A DNA stretch of 64,000 bases, from NCBI GenBank assembly GCA_021203065.1, contig JAJQBX010000012.1, positions 62,001 through 126,000 on the forward strand. Direction: 5' to 3'. The translations under genes and the position numbers were made by a program. Shown here piece by piece: positions 1 through 8,893 of this stretch. This DNA is from Oscillospiraceae bacterium. Its GTDB lineage: Bacteria > Bacillota > Clostridia > Oscillospirales > Ruminococcaceae. The first letter of the stretch is position 1; each line of letters opens with the position of its first letter. Under the pieces are notes generated by a model, which was given only the letters and a program-made list of their open reading frames with translations, did no database searches and had not been told where the DNA came from.

Positions 1-22
1 CGGCGATGCTTATTTATAGAAA

Positions 23-83
23 TTTCTGCACTGAAATGCAAAAACTCCGGAAATAAAAAAGTTTTTGCATTTTGGTGCAGAAA
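23..83. promoter_or_regulatory. Inverted repeat upstream of the DUF4143 ATPase promoter
   Basis: Two 24-base arms (23-46 and 60-83) are reverse complements with two mismatches, separated by 13 bases. The right arm ends four bases before the -35 box. The position suits a protein-binding operator; a transcript hairpin is unlikely because it lies upstream of the start point. Confidence 0.6.
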
Positions 84-86
84 GTA

Positions 87-115
87 TTGACAGAAAATTG
101 AAATTATGCTATACT
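87..115 (+). promoter_or_regulatory. Sigma-A promoter for the DUF4143 ATPase gene
   Basis: TTGACA (87-92), 17-base spacer, TATACT (110-115). An in-frame ATG at 106 lies before the -10 box, so it cannot be on this transcript; this decides the ATG at 139 as the start. Confidence 0.8.
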
Positions 116-138
116 ATCAGCAGATAGGAGGAGATTTC

Positions 139-1452
139 ATGATAGACTCGATCAGCCTTAAAAAGAGAGACTTATATCTGCAAAAGCTTATATCATTTCA
201 GGATACCGAGCAGGTCAAGGTTGTGACCGGCATTCGCCGATGCGGTAAGTCGAGCCTTATGAAGCTTATGGTGGCACATCTGAGAGAATCCGGCGTTTCA
301 GATAGCCAGATTATCGAGATGAACTTCGAATCGTACGATTTCAAGGATATGACCCGTGACAGCTTCTATAACTATGTGAAAGAACATGTTCTTCCGGATA
401 AAAGAATGTATCTTTTCTTCGATGAGGTTCAGAGAGTCGATAAGTGGGAGGACGCCGTAAACTCGTTCAGAGTCGACTTTAACTGTGATATATATGTAAC
501 CGGTTCGAATGCATATATGCTTTCGTCTGAGTATTCAACCTATCTGTCCGGCAGATGCGTTGAAATCAGAATGCTTCCGCTTTCTTTCAACGAGTTTTTA
601 TATTTCCATGACTTTGAAATTGTTGAAGCTGAAAGTGCTTTCGGGGGAACACGCAAGCAGGTCAGAGACAGTAACGGCGTAATTTATAATCCGAACGAGG
701 CGTTCAGCGCATATATGCGTTTCGGAGGAATGCCCGGAATTGCCGAAATTGGATTGAATCAGGAGAAGGCACTGATGCTTCTTGAAGGTATCTATTCAAC
801 TGTTGTGATGCGAGATATACTTGAGCGGGAGAATCGCAGAGGAAGAAAGCGTGTCACTGACCCGATTCTTCTCAAAAAAATAGTCATGTTTCTTGCGGAT
901 AATATCGGAAGCAATATTTCCGTTTCGTCCATCGGCAATGTTCTCGCAAATGAGGGTTTGCTTGAGGAAGGAAAGAGAGAAGCCCCCAGTGCTCACACCG
1001 TCTCTATGTACGTTAATTCGCTTACAGAGGCATACTTCTTCTACGAAATCAAACGATTTGATATTAAGGGCAAGGAATATCTCCGCACACTTGGAAAGTA
1101 TTATATCGTTGATATGGGTCTTCGCAACTATCTTTTAGGATTCAGAGACCGTGACAGTGGTCATGCGCTTGAAAATGTCGCATACTTTGAGCTTCTTCGC
1201 CGTGGTTATGACGTTTCAATCGGCAAGATTGACAATATGGAGATAGATTTCATTGCAACAAAGGCTGATGAAAAGGTGTATGTTCAGGTTACCGAATCAA
1301 TGACGAGTGAGGAGGTCCGCAGGAGGGAGCTTGCACCTCTCAGAAAGGTCAAAGATAACTATGAGAAAATCGTTCTTTCTCTGAACACCGGAATGGACAG
1401 CTCCTATGATGGAATTAAGTCGCTGAACATTATTGATTGGTTGCTTGGCTAA
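139..1452 (+). CDS. AAA ATPase with C-terminal DUF4143 domain
   Basis: A 437-residue P-loop ATPase of the AAA_14/DUF4143 type, a family common in gut anaerobes and archaea without a settled function. The Walker A motif is GIRRCGKSS near residue 35 and Walker B is LFFDEVQ near residue 95. The C-terminal half carries the nuclease-like DUF4143 region, with a conserved VDMGLRNYLLG stretch and an EIDFIA motif resembling PD-(D/E)xK folds. The start at 139 is preceded by TAGGAGG; a more upstream ATG lies inside the promoter. It is a stand-alone gene, convergent with the comEC-like gene, whose stop codon it meets. Two other genes of related architecture occur at 28.6 and 58.9 kb. A nuclease function is inference only. 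Confidence 0.85.
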   Translation: MIDSISLKKRDLYLQKLISFQDTEQVKVVTGIRRCGKSSLMKLMVAHLRESGVSDSQIIEMNFESYDFKDMTRDSFYNYVKEHVLPDKRMYLFFDEVQRVDKWEDAVNSFRVDFNCDIYVTGSNAYMLSSEYSTYLSGRCVEIRMLPLSFNEFLYFHDFEIVEAESAFGGTRKQVRDSNGVIYNPNEAFSAYMRFGGMPGIAEIGLNQEKALMLLEGIYSTVVMRDILERENRRGRKRVTDPILLKKIVMFLADNIGSNISVSSIGNVLANEGLLEEGKREAPSAHTVSMYVNSLTEAYFFYEIKRFDIKGKEYLRTLGKYYIVDMGLRNYLLGFRDRDSGHALENVAYFELLRRGYDVSIGKIDNMEIDFIATKADEKVYVQVTESMTSEEVRRRELAPLRKVKDNYEKIVLSLNTGMDSSYDGIKSLNIIDWLLG

Positions 1453-3440
1453 CGCCCGCTGATTTCTATCTCCACCCCATCCCTCGCCACCATGACCTCG
1501 CCATAGATATTCGTCACGCACAAGCCGTCTGAGATGTAGATGTAATATCCCTCCTCCGGAACGGCTTCACTGGTGATAGTGATAGTTTTGCCGCCGAGGG
1601 TGACGCAGGTGCAGTCGGCGGCAAGCTCAATCTTTGCATCTCCAAGGCTCATGGTTGAGCCGGCGGTGAGGTGGAGGAGTTCGGTGTCTTGGGTGCTTTT
1701 TGTGGATGAACTTGTGTCGAAGAGGATGATGTCGGGAGTGACAAGTGCGCTGAGGTAGGACGGATAATTCGCAGTTCCGTTACTTAAAATGGCGACGGCA
1801 TTAACCGAGGCTATGCCCTCCTCCGAGAGGATATAGCCGAGATCCTCCGAATATGAGCCGTCCGAGTCGACGGCTAGGCACTCCCCGCCAAGAATTACTG
1901 TGAGTAAATACCCGTCTCCGTCGGAGGTTATTCTTAAGTGAGTCGTACCCGAGTCGAGAACTCCGAGAGCGAAAATTGCGGCAACAGTCACCCCGAAAGC
2001 CGCCACTGCGGAGAACGACGCAAGCCGGACGCTTCCCGAAATTACAAGAATTATGACAACCGCCACCGTGAGCGACAGAACCAGAGCCGGCACGATGGCG
2101 TATTTTACTGTAATATAGGTGAAGCCGAGGTCGCTTATAAATTCGCATATCTTTATGACCCACCGTGCGATGAAGCCGGCGATCTCAATAAGCGGCGAGA
2201 GCACCGCAGGAGTCCCGAAAGCGGCAAATATAAGAGACAGAACGAGAGCAACCGTGCAAAATAGCGTCAGGACTACGTTTGTAAGAACCGAGACGAGGGA
2301 AATCTCGTCAAAAACGAAGACCGAAACTGGCAGGATGCAGAGGTAGACGCACAGAGCGGACATGGCGGCTCTTTTCAGCCTGCCTTTTACTCCGAATGCC
2401 TCCGACACCACAGGCTCTACAATCGATATTCCGAAAACTCCCGAAGCTGATAAAAGAAAAGAGCCGTCTGCGACGCTGTAGGGCGAGACGGCGAGCATGA
2501 TCAGAATCGTGACGCAAAGAGATGATTCCACGTCGTACTCCCGCCTTATTATTCGTGCGAAAAGGTAAACGGTCATCATTATAAAAGCCCTCACCGCCGG
2601 GATTCTCATCCCTGAAAAGACGACGAAGAGAGCCATAATAGCCTCCGAGGCGGCAAAGGTTATAGCTTTCGGAGCTCGTAAAAGCCTCAGAAGAAGTGCC
2701 GTGAGAGCCGCAACAATGCTCACATGAAGCCCGGAAACGGACAGAAGATGCCCGACGCCGCTTCGGTTGAGAGCCGTTCTGACCGAAGAGTCGAGGTTGT
2801 CGCTCGTCCCGCAGAGCATGCCTGAAAGAAGCTGACCCTCCGAAAGCCCGACATATGAGCAGAACGTGGTGGTGAGCTTCTCCCTGTAGTCCCTGATTTC
2901 GCCGTAGAGTGCGTAGATTCCGGTCGCTTTCGTGACGGAGACCTCGCCCGTCTGATAGCACCTGACAAAAACGCCTTTCGGGTAGTAATATGACTTGGCG
3001 TCGAAGCTGCCGCTACTTGTGAGCTCCGAGATGGTCGCTTCAAAGGTGATTCTGTCCCCTGAGGAGACGCTCACGCCGCTTAAGTAGACGACAACCTTGC
3101 CCCTGATGCCTCCGATACTGCCGCTTATCGTGACCTCGGCGGTGTCACTGTCGGAGCAGTCGGTGACAATTCCGGACACAGTGACCGTCTCGCCTGAAAG
3201 AGCCGTCAGCCGGTCAACACGCAGATAGAACCAGACAGTGCCGTAGATCGAAAAAATGAGCAAAAATAAAAAAGCGGTCGAAACCGCTCTGCGTAATTTA
3301 CCCGTCAAAAGAAGAAGTCCCGTCAGAAAAAGCACCGCCGCCACAGCGATAAGCGCAATTCTCACCGGAAAATCCGCATAAAAACAAAACAGAAGCCCCA
3401 CCAATGCACCACCTGAAGCCAGCATAGCCTCATGCTGCAT
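1449..3440 (-). CDS. ComEC/Rec2-family competence channel protein, without a catalytic MBL domain
   Basis: A 663-residue membrane protein with about ten hydrophobic helices. The N-terminal part matches the DUF4131/OB region and the middle the Competence domain (LSVSGLHVSIVAAL near residue 235, then FLLSASGVFGI). ComEC forms the inner-membrane channel for single-stranded DNA during natural transformation. The last 150 residues are where family members often carry a metallo-beta-lactamase domain. Here they are short and lack the HxHxDH metal motif, so nuclease activity is not expected from this protein. The ATG at 3440 has AAGGAAG seven bases upstream. The start is clear; whether the cell is transformable is not. 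Confidence 0.85.
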   Translation of the reverse strand: MQHEAMLASGGALVGLLFCFYADFPVRIALIAVAAVLFLTGLLLLTGKLRRAVSTAFLFLLIFSIYGTVWFYLRVDRLTALSGETVTVSGIVTDCSDSDTAEVTISGSIGGIRGKVVVYLSGVSVSSGDRITFEATISELTSSGSFDAKSYYYPKGVFVRCYQTGEVSVTKATGIYALYGEIRDYREKLTTTFCSYVGLSEGQLLSGMLCGTSDNLDSSVRTALNRSGVGHLLSVSGLHVSIVAALTALLLRLLRAPKAITFAASEAIMALFVVFSGMRIPAVRAFIMMTVYLFARIIRREYDVESSLCVTILIMLAVSPYSVADGSFLLSASGVFGISIVEPVVSEAFGVKGRLKRAAMSALCVYLCILPVSVFVFDEISLVSVLTNVVLTLFCTVALVLSLIFAAFGTPAVLSPLIEIAGFIARWVIKICEFISDLGFTYITVKYAIVPALVLSLTVAVVIILVISGSVRLASFSAVAAFGVTVAAIFALGVLDSGTTHLRITSDGDGYLLTVILGGECLAVDSDGSYSEDLGYILSEEGIASVNAVAILSNGTANYPSYLSALVTPDIILFDTSSSTKSTQDTELLHLTAGSTMSLGDAKIELAADCTCVTLGGKTITITSEAVPEEGYYIYISDGLCVTNIYGEVMVARDGVEIEISGR

Positions 3441-3472
3441 GGGAACACTTCCTTTCGTTTGATGATAATAAT

Positions 3473-3501
3473 ATTATAAGTTATTGTGAGGGAGTTGTCA
3501 A
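3473..3501 (-). promoter_or_regulatory. Promoter of the comEC-like gene
   Basis: Reading the minus strand: TTGACA (3501-3496), 17 bases, TATAAT (3478-3473). Both boxes are full consensus. Confidence 0.8.
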
Positions 3502-3541
3502 GAGGGAAATCTGGTTTTCCTAAGTTTTTTCTATTGAGAAG

Positions 3542-3570
3542 CAAAAATGCTCTCCTTGTCAGAGAGCATT
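3542..3570 (-). terminator. Rho-independent terminator after higA
   Basis: On the minus strand an ATGCTCTC/GAGAGCAT stem is followed by TTTTT. It lies 12 bases past the higA stop. Confidence 0.7.
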
Positions 3571-3581
3571 GCCTGAAATCG

Positions 3582-3881
3582 TCAACGTTGTATTGCACTG
3601 CTTGTCATCGGCACAAATTCAATTTTTACGCTCATTCCCAAGCCTGCGGCAAGGCGTTTCAGGGTTTTCATCGACGGATTTCCTCCGCCGCCCTCAAACT
3701 TGCTGATGTCACTCTGTGAGATGCCGGTGCGCTTTGAAAGCTCCTTTTGTGTGATGCCGTTCTCATGGCGTGCATCAATCATTGCCTGCATGAGAGAGTA
3801 TTCCGCCTGCAGTGACTCATATTCCGCTCTGAACTCAGGGTCTTTGAGCTGTTCCTTTACAAAATCATCAAAATTAGTCAT
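3582..3881 (-). CDS. higA: HigA-type XRE antitoxin
   Basis: A 99-residue antitoxin. An N-terminal helix pair (FDDFVKEQLKDPEFRAEYESL) precedes an XRE helix-turn-helix at about residues 38-85 (TQKELSKRTGISQSDISKFE). Such proteins bind and neutralise the partner toxin and repress the shared promoter. The start at 3881 has GGGAGG nine bases upstream; an earlier ATG 18 codons upstream lacks a ribosome site. It overlaps the toxin stop by eight bases, so toxin and antitoxin are translationally coupled, toxin first as in HigBA modules. Confidence 0.85.
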   Translation of the reverse strand: MTNFDDFVKEQLKDPEFRAEYESLQAEYSLMQAMIDARHENGITQKELSKRTGISQSDISKFEGGGGNPSMKTLKRLAAGLGMSVKIEFVPMTSSAIQR

Positions 3882-4236
3882 TCCTGTCAGCCTCCCTGCT
3901 TTCGTAATCTGCCTTGTATCTTTTTGCCTTGTCAATCTCCTTTTGCGGAGTCTTCTGCGTTTTCTTGATAAAACCGTTGGTCAGAACCGCCTTGTTTCCT
4001 ATGAAAAAGAAATACAGCACTCTTGATATATTATTCCCGAACTGCGCACGCAATTCAAATATACCGTCGCCCAGATATTTCGAAGTCGGCTCTCTCACTT
4101 CCCAGCCATTCGCTTCTAAAAGCTGAGCTGAGCAGATGATTTTTGCCCTCATCTTCTTGTCGAGACTGAGGATAAATTCTTTTGCCGGCTCTGTTCCGTC
4201 TGGCAATGCATAAAACTCAATCGTTACTTTTCCCAT
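3874..4236 (-). CDS. higB: HigB-like toxin, phage Gp49/DUF891 family (RelE fold)
   Basis: A 120-residue toxin. The N-terminal motif IEFYALPDGTEPAKEFI followed by KKMRAKI is typical of the Gp49-like DUF891 branch of RelE-fold mRNA interferases. The core LGDGIFELRAQFGNNISRVLYFF and the KKTQKTPQKEIDKAKR tail complete the fold; this tail carries the basic residues expected for ribosome-dependent mRNA cleavage. The start at 4236 follows GGGGGA. It is the first gene of the higBA operon. Full length, with no sign of decay. Confidence 0.87.
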   Translation of the reverse strand: MGKVTIEFYALPDGTEPAKEFILSLDKKMRAKIICSAQLLEANGWEVREPTSKYLGDGIFELRAQFGNNISRVLYFFFIGNKAVLTNGFIKKTQKTPQKEIDKAKRYKADYESREADRND

Positions 4237-4262
4237 ATCAATCCCCCGTAGCTCTGTCAACA

Positions 4263-4296
4263 ATATCATTATACATGATATATCCGATATTGTCAA
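4263..4296 (-). promoter_or_regulatory. higBA promoter with overlapping palindromic operator
   Basis: On the minus strand TTGACA (4296-4291), 17-base spacer, TATAAT (4273-4268). A perfect palindrome ATATCAT-N5-ATGATAT (4263-4281) covers the -10 box, which fits autorepression by HigA. Confidence 0.75.
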
Positions 4297-4341
4297 CAGT
4301 TTTTTTATTTTCCCAAAATTCCGAATTCCGGATTGCGAAGC

Positions 4342-4370
4342 TTGACATCCACCCCATTTAGGACTATAAT
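4342..4370 (+). promoter_or_regulatory. Promoter of the ruvCAB block
   Basis: TTGACA (4342-4347), 17 bases, TATAAT (4365-4370), about 60 bases before ruvC. Full consensus. Confidence 0.8.
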
Positions 4371-4428
4371 TACTATGTAGAAAAGTAGAAAATGGCGGAC
4401 TATCGTTATTTTGATTGGGGGACAATTT

Positions 4429-4920
4429 GTGAGAATACTTGGAATCGACCCGGGGTATGCGATTGTGGGATATGGGGTTCTGGACTTTGACGGAAGAGAC
4501 TTCTCGGTCAAGGGCTTCGGTGCTATCACTACCTCGTCGGAAATACATTTTGACAACCGGCTCAGCATTATCTATAACGACATGAACGACCTTATCGAAA
4601 TGTACAAGCCGGACGCCATTTCCCTTGAGAAGCTATATTTCAACACCAACCACACAACAGCCATCGACGTGGCACAGGCGAGGGGAGTCATCCTCCTTTC
4701 GGCAAACAGGCATGACGTGAAGATTTATGAGTACACCCCGCTTCAGGTCAAGAATTCGGTCGTCGGCTACGGCAGGGCGGAGAAAAAGCAGGTTCAGGAG
4801 ATGACCCGATCCATCCTGAAGCTGAAAGAAATCCCGAAGCCGGACGATGCGGCGGATGCGCTGGCACTTGCAATAACTCACGGGCACTACGCCAGCTCCC
4901 GGGTTTTCGGACTCAACTAA
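4429..4920 (+). CDS. ruvC: Holliday junction endodeoxyribonuclease RuvC
   Basis: A 163-residue resolvase that cuts Holliday junctions with RuvAB. Catalytic acidic residues are visible: D in RILGIDPG at the N terminus, E in SLEKLYF near residue 66, and the paired D in DDAADALALA near the C terminus. I chose the GTG at 4429 because GGGGGA lies six bases upstream and family members begin directly with RILGIDPG; a TTG at 4411 would overlap that ribosome site. First gene of the ruvC-ruvA-ruvB order usual in Firmicutes with RuvC. Confidence 0.95.
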   Translation: MRILGIDPGYAIVGYGVLDFDGRDFSVKGFGAITTSSEIHFDNRLSIIYNDMNDLIEMYKPDAISLEKLYFNTNHTTAIDVAQARGVILLSANRHDVKIYEYTPLQVKNSVVGYGRAEKKQVQEMTRSILKLKEIPKPDDAADALALAITHGHYASSRVFGLN

Positions 4921-4947
4921 CGCCATCAGGCAGCAAGGAACTTAGAA

Positions 4948-5553
4948 ATGATATACAGCCTTACAGGAAATATTATACACACCGAGCCCGACCTCTGCGT
5001 TATCGAATGCGGGGGCGTCGGCTATGCCTGCAAAACCACGATGAATACAATAACTTCCGTCTCGAATATGACCTCCTGCACTCTCTATACCTACATGGCG
5101 GTCAGGGAGGACGCTATTGACCTGTTCGGGTTCTTTACAAAAGACGAGCTTGAGTGCTTCAAGCTTCTTACGTCTGTGAGCGGCGTAGGTTCGAAGTATG
5201 CTCTTTCGATTCTGTCGAGCCTTACTCCTGCATCAGTGGCATTAGCCATCGCTTCCGACGACACCAAGACTTTCTCGAAAATAAAGGGCATCGGCGCAAA
5301 AATCGCCCAGAGAATCGTTATGGAATTAAAAGACAAGGTCGCAAAGGGCGCAGTCTTGGACGAATCGGGCGAGGTTGGCGCAATTACAGCCGCAGTCGGA
5401 GACCAAAGCAAGGCTGAGGCAATTGCGGCTCTGGTGGTTCTCGGCTACACCCAGTCTGAGGCGGCTCAGGCAGTCGCAAAGTGCCCTCCTGACTTGGAAA
5501 CAGATGAAATTATAAAGAGATGCTTGAGAACTCTGGCATCAGGCAGATTCTGA
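4948..5553 (+). CDS. ruvA: Holliday junction helicase subunit RuvA
   Basis: A 201-residue protein that binds four-way junctions as a tetramer and loads RuvB. The N-terminal OB domain begins MIYSLTGNI. Two helix-hairpin-helix motifs follow (SVSGVGSKYALSIL and KGIGAKIAQRIVMELK), then a flexible linker and the C-terminal RuvB-binding three-helix domain (EAIAALVVLGYTQSEAAQAV). Length is normal. It lies 27 bases after ruvC and 14 before ruvB. Confidence 0.96.
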   Translation: MIYSLTGNIIHTEPDLCVIECGGVGYACKTTMNTITSVSNMTSCTLYTYMAVREDAIDLFGFFTKDELECFKLLTSVSGVGSKYALSILSSLTPASVALAIASDDTKTFSKIKGIGAKIAQRIVMELKDKVAKGAVLDESGEVGAITAAVGDQSKAEAIAALVVLGYTQSEAAQAVAKCPPDLETDEIIKRCLRTLASGRF

Positions 5554-5567
5554 GGAGGTGAGAGCGC

Positions 5568-6605
5568 ATGATCGAATCAAAGGATTTTGACCTCGAAAAA
5601 AGGCTTGTCGGAACTGAGCTTCTGGCTGAGGACACTGACGAGGCGGAGCTGTCTTTAAGACCTAAGACTTTGAATGAGTACATCGGTCAGGAAAAGGTCA
5701 AGGAGAACATGAAGATCTATATCGACGCTGCAAAAAAGCGTGGAGAGCCCTTAGATCATGTACTCCTCTACGGACCTCCGGGGCTTGGAAAAACAACTCT
5801 TTCGGCGATAATCGCCCACGAAATGGGCGTCAATATACGCATAACATCCGGACCTGCTATAACAAAGCCGGGCGACATTGTCGCAATACTCACGAATCTT
5901 CAGGCGGGCGACGTCCTCTTCATCGATGAGATTCACAGAATCCCACGTGAGATTGAGGAGGTTTTATACCCCGCAATGGAGGATTTCGCAGTCGACATCA
6001 TCATCGGCAAGGGCGCAGGAGCAAGGACTATAAGGCTCGATGTTCCCCGGTTTACCCTCATCGGTGCCACCACGAGAGCCGGACAGCTCACCTCTCCGCT
6101 TCGTGACAGATTTGGAATCACACAGAGGCTTGAGCTTTATACCCACGAGGAGCTCTGCGAGATAATCCTGCGCTCGGCGGACATATTGGGCGTCATCTGC
6201 GACCCTGACGGTGCAATGGAGATTGCCGCACGCTCAAGAGGAACTCCTCGAATTGCGAACAGGTTACTCAAGCGAGTCAGAGACTTCGCCGACGTCATGG
6301 GCAACGGTGTCATCACTCTTGAAATTGCAAAGATTGCGCTTGACCGGATGGAGATAGATTCATTGGGGCTTGACACGATGGACAAGCGGATGCTCAACAT
6401 GATCATAAAGGGCTATAACGGTGGACCTGTCGGTCTCGAAACGCTCGCCTCAGCCATTGGCGAAGAGGCGGTAACGCTCGAGGACGTCTGCGAGCCGTAC
6501 TTAATGCAGCTTGGCTTCCTCTCAAGGACTCCAAGAGGCAGATGCGCAACTGATTTGGCATACAAGCATCTTGGACTCTTAAGAGATGGGCAAACCATGT
6601 TATAA
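5568..6605 (+). CDS. ruvB: Holliday junction branch migration ATPase RuvB
   Basis: A 345-residue AAA+ motor that drives branch migration with RuvA. Walker A is GPPGLGKT near residue 66, Walker B LFIDEIH near residue 117, and the sensor/arginine-finger segment is [18 protein letters not shown]. The C-terminal winged-helix domain ends near [23 protein letters not shown] precedes the ATG at 5568. All key residues are present. Confidence 0.97.
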   Translation: MIESKDFDLEKRLVGTELLAEDTDEAELSLRPKTLNEYIGQEKVKENMKIYIDAAKKRGEPLDHVLLYGPPGLGKTTLSAIIAHEMGVNIRITSGPAITKPGDIVAILTNLQAGDVLFIDEIHRIPREIEEVLYPAMEDFAVDIIIGKGAGARTIRLDVPRFTLIGATTRAGQLTSPLRDRFGITQRLELYTHEELCEIILRSADILGVICDPDGAMEIAARSRGTPRIANRLLKRVRDFADVMGNGVITLEIAKIALDRMEIDSLGLDTMDKRMLNMIIKGYNGGPVGLETLASAIGEEAVTLEDVCEPYLMQLGFLSRTPRGRCATDLAYKHLGLLRDGQTML

Positions 6606-6633
6606 ATAATCAAAATAGATCGGGGCTGTTAAA

Positions 6634-7992
6634 ATGGGAAAATTATTCGGTGCTGATGGGGCTGTCAAGGGCGAGGCTCTCACTGATATTAGCTGTGAAC
6701 TCAGTATGGCTATTGGCAGGGCTTGCGCTTATGTGCTCTCAAAAAGAAACCATCGCCGTGCGAAAATTCTTATAGGAAAGGACACCCGTTCCTCCTGCAA
6801 GATTCTGGAGTCCAGCCTGATTGCCGGAATCTGTTCTGCCGGAGGAGATGCAGACCTCTTGGGAGTTGTCCCGACTCCGGCTGTGGCATACTTAACCGTC
6901 AAATACGGTGCCGATGCCGGAATAATGATTTCCGCTTCCCATAACAGCTATGAATTCAACGGCATCCGGATATTCTCCGCCTCAGGAGATCGCCTCACAG
7001 ATACGGTCGAGGAGGAGATAGAGAGGCTTGTTCTGGAAGCTCCGGGAGAGATCCCGAATGCAGAGCACGAAAAATTAGGCGACATCCTTTCGGAAAAGAA
7101 CGCCGAATGGGACTATGTGAGGTATCTCCTCAGAGACATTCAGGCGGATCTCGGAAGACTTAGAATAGTTGTAGACTGCGCCAACGGTGCGGCTTATGAG
7201 ACGGCTGTCAAGTTCTTCCGTGGACTTGGAATCAATGCGAAGTTTTTAGGCGTTGAGCCGGACGGAGTCAACATAAACTCGGGCTGCGGAACTGATGACC
7301 TTGAGGCTCTTGGAAAAGCGGTTGTCGACTCACGAGCCCACTGCGGCATAGCACTCGACGGCGACGGTTCGCATTGCCTTATGGTGGACGAAAAGGGCGA
7401 GGAAATCGACCCCGACAGGATGCTTGCGGCACTGGCATACTTCATGAAGCAGGAAAAGACCCTTTCCGCAAACACCTGCGTAGTCACAAGAGCCACGAAC
7501 CTCGGCTTCTTCCGCTGGGCAAAGGACAACGGAATTGTCACCACCACCGCCTCCGGGGTTTCGGAGAAGTGCATCCACGAACGGCTGATGACCGACGGCT
7601 ACAGCTTGGGCTCAGACGGAAGCGGCAAATTCCTCTTCGGAAAAGTCCCCGACACGGCTGACGGCGAGCTGGCGGCGGCAAAGATGCTCGAAGTGATGGC
7701 GAAATCAGGGCGCAGGCTTTCGGAAATCGCCGCAATCTTCACGCCATACCCGACAATTGACGTAGACGTCCGTATCAGGCACGAGTGCAAGAACATGTGG
7801 GAGCAGGTCCCCGAGATTACTGAGATGCTTGAATACTGCTCCGAAAAGCTTGCCGGAGACGGAAGAATTTACATAAGAGAATCGACTGCTGAGCCGCTTA
7901 TCCGTGTCACGGCTGAGGGCAGGGACGAGGAAATCATATATCAGTACGCCCAAGCTGCCGCTCAGACGGTTGCGGAGCATATAGGAGAGTAG
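6634..7992 (+). CDS. GlmM-like phosphohexomutase with degraded active-site loops
   Basis: A 452-residue protein that aligns over its full length with phosphoglucosamine mutase (GlmM). GlmM makes glucosamine-1-phosphate for cell-wall precursors. The phosphoserine loop is kept (ISASHN). Other signatures are altered: the metal loop DGDGDR reads DGDGSH near residue 243, the GDRYV motif reads GVSEKC, the sugar loop GEQSGH reads GSDGSGK, the phosphate loop RPSGTEP reads RESTAEP, and the N-terminal DGVRG reads DGAVKG. The frame is intact over all four domains, so it is not a recent pseudogene. It may be a non-catalytic paralogue or have changed substrate; a normal glmM elsewhere is expected. It lies 28 bases after ruvB. 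Confidence 0.8.
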   Translation: MGKLFGADGAVKGEALTDISCELSMAIGRACAYVLSKRNHRRAKILIGKDTRSSCKILESSLIAGICSAGGDADLLGVVPTPAVAYLTVKYGADAGIMISASHNSYEFNGIRIFSASGDRLTDTVEEEIERLVLEAPGEIPNAEHEKLGDILSEKNAEWDYVRYLLRDIQADLGRLRIVVDCANGAAYETAVKFFRGLGINAKFLGVEPDGVNINSGCGTDDLEALGKAVVDSRAHCGIALDGDGSHCLMVDEKGEEIDPDRMLAALAYFMKQEKTLSANTCVVTRATNLGFFRWAKDNGIVTTTASGVSEKCIHERLMTDGYSLGSDGSGKFLFGKVPDTADGELAAAKMLEVMAKSGRRLSEIAAIFTPYPTIDVDVRIRHECKNMWEQVPEITEMLEYCSEKLAGDGRIYIRESTAEPLIRVTAEGRDEEIIYQYAQAAAQTVAEHIGE

Positions 7993-8003
7993 GAACGAAA
8001 GTA

Positions 8004-8888
8004 ATGAGAACAGCTGACGGCTGGAAGGATTACAGATTACTTGATGCCTCCGACGGCGAAAGGCTTGAAAGCTGGAGCGGAATCCGGCTTATAAGACCCG
8101 ACCCGCAGGTCATCTGGAAAACGGAAAAGAGTGCACTCTGGCAGAGTGCGAATGCAGTTTATCATAGGTCTAATAAGGGCGGAGGACAGTGGGAGTACTT
8201 AAAAAAGCTCCCCGAAAGCTGGACGGTTGGATATAGCTCCGACTGTTTCGGAAGCCTTAAATTCAAGGTTCACCCGACCGGCTTCAAGCACACCGGGCTC
8301 TTCCCGGAGCAGGCTGTCAACTGGGAGAAAACGGGGCAGCTTATCGCCGAAAGAAAGAAAACTGGCAAAGTGAGAGTCCTGAACCTGTTTGCCTACACTG
8401 GCGGAGCAACTCTTGCATGCTCAGGAGCGGGCGCAGAGGTCTGCCATGTCGACGCCTCAAAGGGAATGGTTCAGTGGGCAAGGGAGAACGCCTCCCTTTC
8501 CGGACTATCAGAAAAGCCGATAAGGTGGATAGTAGACGACTGCGAGAAGTTCGTAAGGCGAGAAATAAAGCGTGAAAGCAGATACGAGGGAGTTATAATG
8601 GATCCCCCGAGCTACGGCAGAGGTCCATCTGGCGAGATATGGAAGCTTGAAGATAACGTATATGATCTTGTGAAGCTAACAGCAGGAGTCCTGAGTAGTA
8701 AACCGCTATTCTTCGTCCTGAACAGCTACACAACCGGACTATCGGCATCGGTAATGGGCTACATCCTCTCAAGCGTCTTAGTTCCGAAATTCGGCGGCAG
8801 GGTTGAGAGCGATGAGATAGGACTACCGGTAGAGTCAACGGGATTGACATTGCCTGCCGGGAGCACGGCAATTTGGAATGCGGAGTAG
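8004..8888 (+). CDS. Class I SAM-dependent methyltransferase, RlmI-like
   Basis: A 294-residue methyltransferase of the Methyltrans_SAM (PF10672) type, related to RlmI-like rRNA cytosine methyltransferases. The SAM-binding motif I is LNLFAYTGGATLACSGAGA near residue 132, followed by HVDASKGMVQWARENA and the catalytic-type motif IMDPPSYGRGPSGE near residue 198. No PUA domain is present, so the protein is shorter than RlmI. It starts 11 bases after the GlmM-like gene. Substrate is not determinable; rRNA is the family expectation. Confidence 0.85.
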   Translation: MRTADGWKDYRLLDASDGERLESWSGIRLIRPDPQVIWKTEKSALWQSANAVYHRSNKGGGQWEYLKKLPESWTVGYSSDCFGSLKFKVHPTGFKHTGLFPEQAVNWEKTGQLIAERKKTGKVRVLNLFAYTGGATLACSGAGAEVCHVDASKGMVQWARENASLSGLSEKPIRWIVDDCEKFVRREIKRESRYEGVIMDPPSYGRGPSGEIWKLEDNVYDLVKLTAGVLSSKPLFFVLNSYTTGLSASVMGYILSSVLVPKFGGRVESDEIGLPVESTGLTLPAGSTAIWNAE

Positions 8889-8893
8889 GAGAA

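Noticed and set aside
106..138. ATG at 106 as the start of the first ATPase
   Set aside because: It overlaps the region just before the -10 box and lies upstream of the transcription start; ATG 139 has the AGGAGG.
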